DNA of 64,000 bases from Atherinomorus stipes (Eukaryota; Chordata; Actinopteri; Atheriniformes; Atherinidae). The stretch is taken from contig JALJCO010007119.1 in assembly GCA_023101725.1 (NCBI GenBank), positions 310,001 to 374,000 on the forward strand, read 5' to 3'. The position numbers and the translations under genes are program-made. Below are positions 12,964 through 27,000 of this stretch, in pieces. How positions within the stretch are numbered: the stretch's first letter is position 1; every line of letters starts with the position of its first letter. The notes under the pieces were generated by a model that saw only the letters and a list, made by a program, of their open reading frames with translations, made no database searches and was not told the DNA's origin.

Positions 12964-13239
12964 TTCAACCAACAACCAACCACCACAACCCGCTTGTGTC
13001 GTTGCATCCTTTGCGGAGCCGAGTGCTGCACCACGCTGCTGCCGTGCCAAGGTGCCAACTGTGCCAGTCACACTGACCTCCATCTGCAGGCAACTTGATA
13101 CCATCTCTTCAACCGCCGCATACTCTCTCTGAATGGGCTCGCTCAGTCACAGTGAAGTCTGAATGCAATTCAAAGCTCAGGCTTGGAATTGTGTTTCAAG
13201 TTTGCGCGCTATTGTATTCTTTGTTCACAGCTGCTGTGT

Positions 13240-13256
13240 AAAAAAAAAAAAAAAAA
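13240..13256. repeat. poly-A run
   Basis: 17 A followed by more A/G-rich sequence. Confidence 0.9.
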
Positions 13257-16200
13257 GAAAAAGAAGAAAAAAAATCCTTTATCACTAAACTGAATACTAA
13301 AACGGTTGCACTGGAGGAATGCACAGAGGAATACATTACTGCCAATGTGCAAATCATCCCACTATCAGGCAAATTAGACCTGATTTTCCACAAGACTTTA
13401 TCAATGACCCGCTGAAGAAGAAGGTTGAGCTGCTGTGGACTGGCTCAAATTACTACTTAGATGGTCTCTTGCCAAGTACTAGGCTTACTATTTTAACAGT
13501 ATATGTAGGTGTCTGTTTACTCATGTTGTATTCATAATTCCGCCTCCTGCAGGGCATCCGTGTCCACCGAGTGCCCTTGAACATGCCATGAGTAGTCTTT
13601 CTGCGCCTCAACTAAAAAGAGACCTGAAAGACAGCTACACACGCTTCCGCACAGTTGGATAAAACAAACCTTAACCACACAACTCAACCTCACCAAAGAG
13701 CTAGCTTTTTTCAAAAGATGTTCAGAAGAGCAGTTTTTTTTTTTTTTTTAACTCTCTCTCCTTGTCTTTGCTTTTTCTCTCCCTGGGTAAAACAAATGCA
13801 TCATTTTTCAGTTAAACAAGAAAAAAAAATCTTTACTCCCTCCTCTCCCTCCCAGTGTGCCATTTCCGTGCATGGAAGTGCTCCCTCCCATTGATTTTCT
13901 CCCAGCCAAGGCCCTACCCTACACGAGCTGCTTCCTCGCTGGTGTCATCTCCTTGTGCCTTTCTGCTTTTAACTGTGTTTTACTCTTGTGGCATAATGTA
14001 CAACTGCCAAACTGGCGGCGAGGGGGGGGGGGTGCAACTGGAGGAAAAAACTGATACATGCTCTCAGAAAGTTTTGGCTATTGATTTCTTTTTGATGCAG
14101 ATAGGGAAAAAAGAAAACTGTTCAAAGCTGCAGAGAGTCTTTTTGATCACCACTACAGTCGAACCAGTTGGTAATGTTGTTGGTAGCGAGGCATTGTGAG
14201 TATTTAGGGGGGGTTGCCTGTGCATTACATGGATCTGTAGCGTTTTGTGGCATAGGTTTAGTCCCCTGATTCTGCAGAGTGAAAAGGTTTCGGAAAGCTT
14301 GCCGTCGTGTCAATGTTTGTCGAAATCATAATTGCCCACAGAAAGTATTAATTCTGGTAGATAATTCTTGCAGAGTCGAAGAGTAGGACTGAGATACGCA
14401 TCACAATAAATAAGGATGCAGTGGGGAGGGAAAAAAGTGATATATGATGGGAATATTCATGACATCCATTTACTCATGACAGGATGCTGAAATCAAAGGA
14501 AGCAGAGTCGTGCACAGAGATCCAGATATGGAAGGGAAAGCTAGCAGGAATATTTTCCAGCCTCTGCAGCTCCTCTCCCACAGCTTCTGCTCCCCCCCTA
14601 CTCTTCAAGCCCCTCTGTGATGTGTGCCTGTGTCCACTGGGGGCTACAATTAGCCCATCAAACTCATTCCAGCCGGGAATCCACACCGCCTCTCCAATCC
14701 CCTTTTCTGACTCTCCAAAGCCTGGGCTCCTCCAAAGAGACAGGCAACTTGTAAGACTGGGGGAGGTAGCCTTTGAAGTGCCAAGTTTTGCAGAGGCCTC
14801 CCTTTTTGCTCATATCAAGGCTGAGGAGATATAACAATTAAAATGGCGGGAGAGGCAGGCTGACATCGCTGTATATGTGCTCACAGGGGCCACGTGCTCG
14901 CTCCTGCACCCAGGGCACCGGCCCTCGCAGGTAGGGGGTGCGCCTCGACACTGGAGCACTGACTGGTGAAGCAAGAAGTCACATGCAAGTTGAGATATGT
15001 TCTTTATGCCAATGCTATAAATCTGTCTTGTGGTTCTCCTGGCTTCTGATTGGCTGGCTACGTTTCCGTCTGTGTCTGTCAGTTAAGGTCTTTCGACTCT
15101 GAAGCAGGCAGAACAACATTTCACAACCTTATCTGGCCTCTGGCCTTGGATTTACTTCAGTTTTTCATATGAGCCAGACTAAACTCATCATCTGTTCTTA
15201 TAATCACCTAAAATGTTATGTTTGGAGGTTTAGAACAGGCAGAGAGAATCTCACATTTGTTGAGTTTTAGCCTCATACAATTTGAGAATCTGACTAAGAA
15301 GAGAGAAACCCCCCCCCCAACATAAAAATTATGAAGCGCACTTCCTATTTTTGACAAAGTATTGTGTGAAAGGACAGGGCACATTTTAAACCACCTAAAT
15401 GTTAATTTAAGTTATTGTTCTTAACCTTGCCTGCATGCCAAGAGACCCCTTGTTGTCTCCAGACCCCAAGCTGAGCAAACTCTGGGCCAGTGGTTCAGAC
15501 GGGCCGGGGCGTTACGCCGTGTAAAGACACAGCTCCGCTCCCGTCTCTCCGCTCTCCGGTGGGGCTCGGTGGCAGACAGCCAGGTAATTACACAGCGCTG
15601 ACTACCAGCCCGAAGAGAAAGGCCCACTACCGCACACATATACACAAAAACACTTATTTGCATTCACTGTGTATACAGTTCACACACCTCCCTCCTCCTC
15701 CTCCACACACACACACAGATGAACCCAGCCAAATACAAAGACTACATTATGTCAAGGAGGATTACAATGACTCCAACCTGACCCGACTCGGCAGTCCCTC
15801 TGCCTCTGGCGCGAGTGTGCCTGAATTTACCGTTTGAGGTGAAAGACTGTCCGCAGTTTAAACAGGTGTGTGTTTATGCAGATGCACAGCTCAAACATGT
15901 GGTTCGCATTAGGTGCTGCAGCGGAGCCAGAGCAGACCTTCCCTGGAGTAGGAGTCAAGTCCAACATGTCATTTTGGGTTAGTGATCTATTCTCTCTCAA
16001 ATCCCCGAAGTCAGGAAGTGGACACAATGAATAAACTAGTCACCAGCAGAACCATATGCTTATTTAAGCTCCAGCAAAAATTGGAACAGAGAGTAAACTG
16101 GTTCCATTTCCTTGTATCATGGTAGAAAAAGTATAGCAAAGAAATTTAAGTTGCCAAACTGCACATTTCCCAGGTTCTTCCTCCACATTTAAATGCTTAT

Positions 16201-17933
16201 CTGTGTTTAATTTGATTCCTTTAATCCTCTGGGTTGAGCCTGAAGGTGCACATCTCTTTTCAGTAAAGCCTTTGTAAAAGCTTAAGACTTCCAAACACAG
16301 AGGACTGAATATCAGTTCAAAAAACAGATATCTCAAATAATCTTTAGGGCTGATTTTATCAGTTTTTGTTCAGCTATTTCTTCACATACCACTTCCTTTA
16401 GGTGATATTCTGCATAAGAAGCAAGCCACAATGACTTCATAACCAGATTAATGTTAGTTTTTAAGTGAATGAATCTATTGCTGCAGTGCAACAAGAACAA
16501 GGGTGAGCCATTTGCTTCTGACAAAAGCACAAAAGAACCCAGAAGTGAGATGGCATGGAGGCAAGTAATTTGCACCAGCAAAACAAAAGGGAAGTCATGC
16601 TTCAAGGAAGCAGGAGGTAGTTTCTCCATCGCTCCCCCTTGTTGGTTATTCCACACTTTTCCAGAGAAAACGTTGGCTTTACAAAAAAATGCCACGGATT
16701 CCAGTGAATACCAGTGAGAATCAAGCAAGCTATTCATGCTGCCAGTTGATTTAGGCATGCCTCGCTACACACCAATCAGCCCAGCCTGGGCCTCGCCAGC
16801 CACTCACTTGTCTGCCATTCCAACACAAGATGGAGACAGTGCCAAAAGTTCCAATTAAAATATCCATTTGTGATGTCTGTGCGGAAAAGAGAGAACAAAT
16901 AAAAAATGAGTACCAGGGCCTTTTTCGATGGCGTAGGAGAAAATACAACAAAAGCTGCCAAAATTTTGTGGACAAGCCACATACTTAAGAGTTTTCTGTT
17001 GACACAAACTAAATAAGTGAGAGGAGTGTGTATGCAGGCGGACAGTGTGCACACGGGAGAGACAGACTGAGCGTGTGCGTGCACGGGGAGTAGGAGCGTC
17101 TTGTTATGGAAGAACAGAGCATGTCGCAGATAAGAGGGTGACGCTGTTCAAAGAAAAAAGGCAGGCCGGTAAAGTGCACGCCGATTCGACATCATCGCCT
17201 TACTGTCCCTTAATGAGCCTGGAGAGGAAGTCTGGTGTCCACAGAATCTGCTCCTGTCTCGCTCCAATCACGCTGCCGGGCTTTTTATTCAAATCCCACA
17301 CAGAACTGTCATGCAGCCAGTCTGGCCGCGCTGTTTATCTTACTCCAGGAGGATGTTAACAAGACAAATGAGTGAATAAATACACAAATAATGCGTTTAG
17401 GTAATGTTAATAATGCATGAAATGGAAGCTGCTTTCTGACAGTAACGCTGCACTCAGGATTCTTCCCAACTTTAGTGACAGGCTTGTTTATTCTTTTCCC
17501 AGCATGCACTTCTCTGCATCATCCCAAAGCAAAGTCTGGGCATCTTTAGCACATCTTACTGATGAGAAAAAGTGGTCTGACACATTTAGACTTTTCTCCC
17601 ATGAAAAACAGCCCATATAATGTCGGCACTGAGTTATCTCCCCCTTCATCCAAACCCTCCACCATGATGATCTTCCTTAATCCCCCAGAATGCAAGTCTC
17701 CTTTTAACCCCATCACACTTCCCTCCTGCGATTATATGACTAATTTCACTGACGTTTTAACAGGCCGTTGCATTCGGGTGGGTATTCTTGAAAGGTTGGA
17801 TGAATAAATAGGAATACATGTGCACACCTGCACAGGTATGCAAGAGGAGTCAAATCACAGCATCACCTGGCTCAGAGAAATGTCACAAACTTCCAGGACT
17901 AGTAGGAAGAAAAAAACAAAACAAAATAGGAGC

Positions 17934-17949
17934 GGGGGGGGGGGGGGGG
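17934..17949. repeat. poly-G run
   Basis: 16 consecutive G. Confidence 0.9.
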
Positions 17950-20900
17950 TGCTCAAAGTAACTGACTGAGTAGGAAAATAAGTATCACATTAAATTCCTT
18001 TCCCGGGCTGAGACAAAAGAAGGCCTGACACTCTCGACTACATACTTTCAAGATGGAGAAAGGGAAAAAAATAAATAAATAACAACACGCACATCAAAAC
18101 CAGAGCCAAACAAATCCAAGAAAAGTTCAGATAGGTCCTCGCTAGAACTGCAGAGAGGAACAAAATCAAATAAATTGGGGTGTTGGAATCATTCAGGCTG
18201 CCCCGACAAACCAGAAAACGCTGTTTAGAATATATGAGGAAGGTGACAGCGGACGATGCTTAATGACTCAGAAAGCAGATACCCGGTGTTTACCCCTGCA
18301 AACTCCAAAGAAAAGCCCCTCTCCTGTTATAACGCAGGCGGAGGACAGAAAAGTGAATTCGAGGCAGCTTAAGTGCTCTCTGGAATCACTCAGCATTCCA
18401 CCGTCTTCAACACACACTTCCACAGAGCTGAAATTTGACTGCGACAGTGTATTCATCCATAACAGTAAATTGTTCTTTGGGGAATTTGGCGGGGCTTCGT
18501 GCTCTCCCTCCCATCTTTCCCCGCTGTAGTCCCAGTCTACTCTCCCTTTCCAAAAAGCTGTCTCCATCACTCTCAATCACAAGCTGCTTGTTTGAATGTA
18601 AAAAACACACAGTTGCCAAAGCAATTGTGGGATTGCTCCACGCTAAATCATTATAAAACCAGAGATATCCATGAGGCCGCAGAGTGATCTGGAGCTTATA
18701 AAGAAGGATAAGCAATGTCTTGTTTGGTGTGTCCCTGAATCACATTTTGTCGTCGTAGTGTGATTACAGACTGCTTTACTCAAACTTTTGAATTAAATGA
18801 CACTGTAATGTCGATTGTTATCCACAGACTTTCTTAATTGAGGTTTTGCACTGTTTTGTATCTATAGGTGTATCAGCCCTGGTAATAAAGGGATTTAACA
18901 CAACCAGTTTTATGAATGGTTTCAGGTAGTTTTAAAGCGGCACTTTTGAATTTTGGAAGCCCTCAACAAAGGCTAAATCAGGAACCGTATCACATCCTGT
19001 CTCTTTTCTGAGCTCTCTCCAGCCAAAAGAAGTCCGTCTGATGTTGAGTTTTGTCTCATCTCTTGCTCCACTTATTTCCATTTTTGTCTTCCTTGCTTGC
19101 TCCAGGCCAGCATGTTGATATCCAGTTGGTAGTGTGTGACGTGGCGCCACAAAGCAAAACACAGCCATCACATGATGCTCTGGGCTGTAAAATCAAATTT
19201 TGGAAGTTCGGTTTCTTGGTCCCAGAATTCTGCAGGGCAACAATAGCTCCTCGTATGCATAAAATGTATGCCAGAATGCCACCAAAACCAGTCAGAAGCT
19301 CAGAGTTTTGAGGTTGAAAACATATGTAAAGTTGCTTTAAAACTTGACTTAACAAAATATCTAAAACTCTGAGAAAGAAGACATCCCATAGTCCATTGAA
19401 AGACCAGACTATAGATAAGCTGAAAAATATGGAAAAATCCTGACTTTATCTTTATCATAATTAGTCAGCATAATAAAAAAAGCACACCCCTCTAAAAAAA
19501 AGTGACTTTTTCTCCACAGATTCAATCTTTACAGAGATAAATACACGCTCACAGTTTACACCTTTACAGCCTCCTTTTTGACTAAAAAGAATGATGGTTA
19601 TTTCATGCATCTACAGAAGAGAAAAGCCAAAAAATATGTGTATAAGCACGACATTGTCATAACAATCCAACGCCAAAAACTACTCAAAATTCTTCAGGCC
19701 ACCCCTGGGATATTCACTAAATCAGTTCACCCTGTTCTCAAAAGTTCACTTCCAAACTTCCTGGAAAAAGAAGCAGATATTTCTGAGGAATAACAGAGAG
19801 GGTTAGTGAGACTAATAGCAAAACACTGAGTTTAATCTCACACAATTCTCCCTAAGACTTGAGTGAGAACAGCAGGCAGAGGGGAGGCAGTAAATACGAA
19901 AATACAACTCCAGCTGAGATTGTTCACAAAAAGGCCACAAACAAGCAAAAAAAAAAAAAAAAAAGGAATTCAAATAAAGTGGGCTGGGTGAAAATATAAC
20001 TTTCAGCTCATAAGTTGCCATGTGCCACCCCCTTCTTCTCTTTCCATGTAGTTCCCCTCTTCAGCTCAAGCCTTAGCCCCTTCCATACTACTGCTGGGAA
20101 AAGGAGGAAGAAAAAAAAATGAGGTCAAGGATCGCCTTACTCCAGCCTGCCTCTGTATGCCCACACCCCTCCTCTCCTTCTCCTCCCCCTTTCCCTCCCT
20201 CCTCACCTTCCCCTACCAGCCCCTCTCACTTAAAACCTCATTCCATCACTGTGGCCAAATCCGCCTCCCCGAGTTTCATTTCTTCCCCTCCCCTCCTCTC
20301 CCACTCCACTCCCACCCTCCCTGTGCCCTCAGCCCAGTGCTAATTGGTAAATCTGTTGAACCATGCCATCCCCAACAATGAGACACCTGGAGTTCTGTCA
20401 AAACAAGTTTCCCTGTGAAACGGCTTCCAGTGTTAATACAGTAGCGTGCAGAGCTGCTGAGTCTGTTGTCGCTCTCGAGGCTGGCTGCAGAATGCAGATC
20501 ATCCCATCTGGAGGAATTTGTCAGAGATGAGCGCACTCAACTGCCAGTCTGTGAGGAGTGATTCATCATGAATTAAGTTTATTCATCAATGCTGCATCTG
20601 AACCTTGACCTCAGTTGTTTGCACGATTACCAAACCAACGATTACCACATCTTTCTGAGATCTAAATCTTCCAGCTCAGTTTCCACTTGTGGGCCCTTGA
20701 AGTCAGACATCAGGGTTAAATAAGATCAAACTGTTGTCAAAAAGTGAACATTTAACATAGTCTGACCTGGTGTTTCTCCAGCTACCTGTCAAGTAAAACT
20801 CAAGTAACACCTGAAACCCAAGGACACTCCATTTACACTGGGATAGACAAAGGTGTGTTTGTAAGACACACATGCAGAAAGACAGACAGGCACACCCAGC

Positions 20901-21675
20901 CGGGATCCTGCTAGACCTCGTCAAACAAGTTCTTGCAGAGGTGCTTGCATATGGGGGAGGGAAGGAAGGGAGGCATCAAGTTGTCACGGGGAGAGAAAAG
21001 TTAACCATCATTTTAATATCAGTTTACACTATCAAGCAAGATTTACCTTCTTTCTTGCCTTCTCTGTGTTGAAGGACTTGTGTTATTTACCAACAACAAA
21101 GGCCCTGCAGAGCGTGCATAATCAACAAGCAATTGATTAGTCAAACAATTCAAGTAGGCAATCCAGAGAGCCATGGTCGCCTCAGAGGAGATTAAGGCTT
21201 CTCCTCTGGGCTTCGTAATGCCAGCCTATTTCTGGCTTCACAGTGCCCGGACTGTGGCAAATCAAAACAAGGCTCACTGATGTCCTCAGCATGTCAGCGC
21301 TGCAGTAAAAACAGCACTGACTTTAACTTTAGGCTCCACTTTCTTTCATTTACAGCTTGTATTCTAGGAAGTTCTTTAAATAGTTGCAGGACAATTGAAT
21401 TAGTTTGGGACTTTTAGTGCTGTATCTCTTTCAGATGGTGTTATCTTTACTCTAAATCTTCAACCAGTGGGTGTAAACATCGTGTTATTACTTCATCTTC
21501 CGCACAGAAAACACTGTTACCCAGATTTAGTTGGGAAAGAGGACTGGATTCAAAACAGCTGCACAGGAAAAGAAACTGAATAAAAGGACTCACTTCTCAC
21601 GCTGGTGGATTGTGGGTTATCTCAAACCAAATGTGTATAGATATGTTTTAGTGGCAAGAATCCCCTAATAAAGGA

Positions 21676-22174
21676 TAGGGAGGCACCGAATATCCGGCGG
21701 CCGAATATATAGTCGTCCTCAAAATCACTCATACCCTCCACTTAAAGAAAAGGCTAAATTGACAATAGTAGTTCAAATAACAAGAAACTAATGATAAATA
21801 AAAATTTACAAAATTATAATTCAGTGAAATAAAATGTTGCCTTTGAATTGTGGTTGGAAATAATCATGTAAAAAAAACAAACAAACAAAACTGCCCCAGA
21901 CACAGAGCACCTTTCCCATGAACAGTGAAGCGAAATACCTGTGAACAGGTGTAGAAGTATTTTTGAACATAAGAGAAAACACCTGATTGCAGTGATTGCC
22001 TCAAAGTGTTGCTCAACAAAATTTTAACGTCAGAGCCCGATCATGCTTGTTTACTTGTTTTATTTTTTGTGTGTTTGTTTTTAATATTTCTTTCAAACCA
22101 CAATTCAACACTCGACAGAGTGTTTAAATTTCTATTTGGCTTCAGCTACAAATTTTCATTTTGGTGCATCCCTA
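21676..22174. mobile_element. hAT-type non-autonomous DNA transposon (MITE), 499 bp
   Basis: Left end TAGGGAGGCACCGAATATCC, right end ...TTTTGGTGCATCCCTA; the ends are inverted copies (TAGGGAGGCACCGAA against TAGGGATGCACCAAA). Flanking 8-mers ATAAAGGA (21668-21675) and ATAAAACA (22175-22182) agree at 6 of 8 positions, as expected for an old 8-bp hAT duplication. Subterminal inverted repeats TTTGAATTGTGGTTGGAAA (21842-21860) and TTTCAAACCACAATTCAA (22091-22108) support a real element. GGCGGCCGAATAT near the left end is typical of this fish family. No transposase ORF, so it needs help to move and is probably inactive. Confidence 0.75.
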
Positions 22175-22728
22175 ATAAAACATGTAAACCAGAGGGATCC
22201 ATTACCAGTTTAAAAGCTCTACGCAAAAACATTAGACAAAAAAAAAAACTACCTGGACAGTTAAACAGTTTCAGTAACAGAGAGAAAAAAAAAACAAACA
22301 GTAAAAGACATGTATCATAAAAATTGCTCCTCGTATACAAAGATTTCATCTTTTGGATTGGATACAATAAAGCCCTTAATTCATTCAAAAGCACATCAGC
22401 AGCAAAGCAGTAGCACTGAATTAGCACAAAGCATAACACAGCATGATTATCATAATCATTATCACCAGGATTTGAGCTTTTCATTCACTATTTGTGTTTA
22501 AAATAAATTAATCAAATCAGTTATCAGCTGTTAATTTGTTTATGGAATCAACCATAAAGAATATATAAAAAAAAAAAAATCGAACAAGATATTTTTGGAA
22601 TTCAAAGGTCTCTCACCAAATGAAATTGGTGAAGGCTCAGATCTGACTGTCCAGGGAATTCCCAGCAGAAGGGCCCCTGAAAGGCAAAGATGGACGTTCC
22701 CAAGTCACACAATTATATCAGCTCTCCA

Positions 22729-22740
<12 letters not shown>

Positions 22741-22770
<30 letters not shown>
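22741..22770. repeat. (TC)15 microsatellite
   Basis: Fifteen perfect TC units. Confidence 0.95.
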
Positions 22771-22773
<3 letters not shown>

Positions 22774-25343
22774 CATGCGCACACAAATCTGCACACAATC
22801 TCAGCCTACCAGGTTTTTTTATGCAAAAGCAACGTGTTCTCCTTGGAAATAATGCATCCCCTGGCTTTTTAGTTATTTAAACTACTACCTCATCTCTGCT
22901 GGCTCAGCTTCCTCCTGGGTACGTGTTCAGCCCCCTTTATTACTAATTTTACACAGATTGAAGGGAAGAACAGCGGCTCTGAACTGGTTACACAGCAACT
23001 GGTACTGACTGGCTGGTTGTTAAAACAATGTTTCGCTTTGATAGAACATCCCTGTCTCCTCGCCATGCACACCTTCACAGATGTTCAACAGTGGTCAGCT
23101 GATAAGACCAACATTCGCCATCAAGTTTCTGCCTGAAATTAGATTGTTTTCCCTGATGTTACGGCTCATAAAATTCCTATTATAAACTAAACTTTACAAG
23201 AAAATGATATATTCTCATTTTGAGCACTTAGAGTAGTAATCAATCTTTCTTTTTATTACTTCATTGCACATGTACATTTCATTTGTGACTGATTTTCAAA
23301 TATTTGAAGCTTCTTTAAAAAGGAGGAGGAAATAAGAGGTTAAACTGGTTGGTTTTATGCTGTCCCTACTAGCAAGAAATCAGATCATAAGCAGATATCA
23401 GGAGATGATACAGGACAGGAGAAGAAGAAAAGAGGCAAAGGGAGATATCGATTTTCTTAGGAAGAAAAAGAGAGGCTGGTACACGTAACAAAAATGGAAA
23501 AAAACATGCAGAGAAAAGCAGCAGGGTCTTTAGTTTACTGAAGGGCTTCAGTACCTAAAAAGCTACTGTTCGCTCAGATCACTGGGTACTATTTGAACTT
23601 GTGCTCGACCCTCGGGCCAGCTAGATAACTTCTCATGAAAGCTAGACAGGGAACACTGTGATTATTGGTGAAGCAAACACACACACACTTGGAGAAACAA
23701 ATATCTATTATCCCTCTAAATGTGTGTGTCCAACACAGAGTCACACATTTCCTCGGGTAGCTTAAGTTCACAGGGTTATTTAACAGTCAAATACCACAAC
23801 AAGAAAAAAGAATTAAACCTCAACTACACATGCAGCAAACAAACATTTTGGTTCGACATGCACATTTTTTAAAAAGCTACTTGTCAGGTCTACTTTCTGT
23901 AAAATGTTTTGGTATAATGTGAAAAGTCCAAAAGGAAGAAGGCGCTTCAGGCGTTGTTGTGGGATTGTTGCTGACTAAGGCCACACAGAGGATTGTCTGT
24001 GGGAACAAGCAGCCGTCCAGACTACTGGACAGATACAATGACTGAGGTGCTCTCATTGTCATTGTCAGAGTTCCCGGGCCTGACGCCATGTCTCGACAGC
24101 CTCAGATTTTGGCCCGAGCTGATGATGTAAGCGTGACCCCTTGAACAAACGTTTTGTCTGGAGGAGACAGTGAGAGACAGCAACAGCCTCCGATTGAGGA
24201 CTGGACCACTTTGCAGAGAAGAAGCAGAAGAAATCTTTAATCATTTTTACACCGTAATACAGCTGGCTTTTTTGTTTAGCTTTTTTTCCCCAGGAATTGG
24301 ATTAAGAAACTATTTGCATATAAAAGAAACAGTCCATTTCATCACCCTGTCCTACAAGCCGATAGATGTGTGGGGTATGAAATTTCTCCTGAAGCAAAGG
24401 TTAGATGGAGGGACGGGGAGAAGACAAAAGGAGGGGAGAGGAGTTATTTGGATGAAGGCTTAACATGCAGCAGGAAAGAGCAGCTTAAGGTCAGCACGAG
24501 TCAGGGTAGAGAAAGCCTCCAAGGTAAAGCCTGCGGACAGTGCGTGGGTGGCGGCCATTGGCCACAGGGTTGCTCATTAACTACAGGGAAGGGTGGGCTT
24601 CCCAGAGTCCTGGACAATTGTCTGGACATCCCAGGTGCATGGCCTATTCAGAACACAGGAAGCCCACTTTATCCCCACTCCTCAAGGATGAACAGAGAAG
24701 CGGTCCTGGAAGGTGAATGTGATCCTGTCTTTTCTTAATACTGACTTAGAGCAACAGTTGCATGTTGATCCAGTTCTTTGGCCCACTACAGGGATCCACA
24801 GCCACTGTGGCGTGCCTTTTCTGAATAGTTAGCCAATACATTGCTCTGGGTTTTCCTTTTTCCTCCACTCTTTCTATAATATCTAAAACATGCCAGCTCT
24901 TTTCACCTTCTCCTCCAGCACGCATTCTTCAGAGGAACAGGTTGGACTGAATGGGAATAAAAATAAGCACGTTCAGCAGTTGTAAAGACTCAGGTGGGAG
25001 GTCTTGCACGCCGTAAAAATGGACGGATTCCATCACTTCCTCCACACTAATTACCATACACTTCGAGCAAATGCCCTCCCTCTCTTCATCCCCTCAAGTC
25101 CATGCTTCACTACCTCTGATACGCGCACACACACACACACACAATGACACGCAGTGAGGTGCAGTTGGGAAATGGTTAACACTCCAGCCATCCCCTGCTG
25201 CCAATGAAAGCCCACAAAACAATGGAGACATTGTTCGGCCAGAGCTAGACTCTAGACTCTGGGGCTGTGTGTGCATGTGCATGTGCATGCACATGGATGT
25301 CAGAAAGCAGTGTGTATGCTCATAACATGAGCTTTTTTTTTTG

Positions 25344-25360
25344 CCCCCCCCCCCCCCCCC
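25344..25360. repeat. poly-C run after poly-T
   Basis: 17 C, preceded by a T10 run (25333-25342). Confidence 0.9.
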
Positions 25361-26780
25361 TTAAATTCTCAGAACAGCAAATGATTAAATATGATTTGAT
25401 AAGAATGACTTGTGTTTAACATGCTTTCATACCTGAAAACGCAAAAACTTTGATCACATGACTGCGAGAGATGATGGTTTATTGCCTCTCAGACAAATGA
25501 TGTCATGTTACCAACATGAGCCTGGACCCCTGCTGAGAGCTTTGCTTCATTATTGTTGATACTATCAACATGCACAGTTTAAGCTGTGGATGTGCACAAC
25601 AGTTTGATATGCTGCGCTGCCTTACTGGGTTAATGCAATAATCACTTCTTATAGCATAAAACCATAAAAGACAGCAACAACTTCCCAAATTTAGCCCACT
25701 TCATGCCACATTCAGCTGTAAAACATCTACAAAGAGCCTGTGAGTCTACAATTTCTTAATAAAACATCAGCATAAATGCTAAGTTGACAAAATAGGGATT
25801 GTTTATGATTTCTCCCTCAGGAGCCAGATGAGGCGTGAAATGGTTCTTGGAGTCTCGCCCTCAAAAACTACACATCAATAGGTGGATAAATATTGAATAA
25901 CTTTCAGCCAATGGCATAAAAGTTCAGCAGCGGCAGGTTTAGAGGCTGCCTGCGGGGTGGTCAGACACTTCAAAAAGGTCTGGCATGGCCTCCTTTGAGG
26001 GGATGGTAAACAGAGGCATACGGCGTGCCCTTGGAGAGACCGGCCTGCGTGAGGTCACATCCTCTTTTCTCAGCTGATCCTCCAGCCTTCCGCTTCAACA
26101 GAGCCGTCCAGACTGAAATTAAACCATCTGCCTGCATCCCTCTCTCCTCCTCCTCCTCCCCTAGTTTCTCAGCGGCTTCATCTACAGTTGTGTATATCTT
26201 TACTTCCATCTATTGCTGTCTATTGTTGTTTCAACTGTCTCTGGGTCACTTAGAGCTTCAGATCTTTGTTATCTAGCCGACCATTCAGTGGCTTCTTATC
26301 GCTTCCAATGCAGCCTCCGAGCACTGCAGGCGAGCAGGGGTCAAGGTGTTTGAATGTTTCTTTGCATTTGTAAACAAAAAGAAACTACCGTTTGCAGCCA
26401 ATCGTTGATAAGAAGATCACGCACCACAACAGCAAACCCTACATCTTGTGGTAATAAAAAAATAAAAAATAGTTTGACCAACTTAGTGACACCTGCGGGG
26501 GTCTGTGTGGGGTTATCATTGGAATCCACAAGGCTGTACACAATAGTCTTTCTTTCTATATGTACGGCATGATGATGATGATGATGCAAACCAGGGAAAC
26601 ATTCAATCACACTTCCTTCTCAGTTGGAGGTGGATGTTGGAGCAGGATAGGAAGGCACACCAACAATACAAGCTGCATTTCACAGCCAATTTCATCACTT
26701 GCACTAACAGCCAGTTGTGTGCTTATGCAGCGATGCTGCAATGCCTCTGATCTTACCAGCCTGTGAATCAAACAGATCAC

Positions 26781-27000
26781 ACAGGGTTGGGCAATATGAC
26801 CACAAATATTACAATATTCTCTCTCATATTGATCAGTGTCAGTATCACAGCATCAGTTTAATTGTGCTCAGATGACTAATCTGCTTCTACTTTTGGTTTT
26901 TATGCTTAAAGTTAGAGGCTGAAGAGCAGGAGACACAAAACAATAAGATAAAAGCTCACTTCCAATCCTGAATCCTATAAATCGTATCAAATCCAATGGC
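26781..27000 (+). mobile_element. possible hAT-like transposon end (fragment)
   Basis: CAGGGTTGGGCAATATGACC (26783-26802) resembles the terminal repeat CAGGGCTGGGCRATATGG of a fish hAT-like family, to which 38445-39088 also belongs. No matching right end or target duplication was found, so the extent is a guess. A CACGATATTAACA motif, common inside these elements, is at about 27108. Confidence 0.35.

Larger units (their letters stand above)
12701..21667. other. intronic, few features
   Basis: Unique sequence with homopolymers (C at 12943-12963, A at 13240-13256, G at 17934-17949) and polypyrimidine tracts at about 20157-20230 and 20276-20330. A weak inverted repeat lies at 18928-18947 and 19326-19344. 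No gene recognised; open frames are short. Confidence 0.6.
22183..26780. other. intronic, few features
   Basis: Unique sequence with a CT microsatellite (22741-22770), poly-A near 22568-22579, poly-T and poly-C near 25333-25360, a CA run (25126-25143), a 16-bp palindrome CATGTGCATGCACATG (25280-25295) and a short GAT repeat (about 26568-26586). No gene recognised. Confidence 0.6.
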
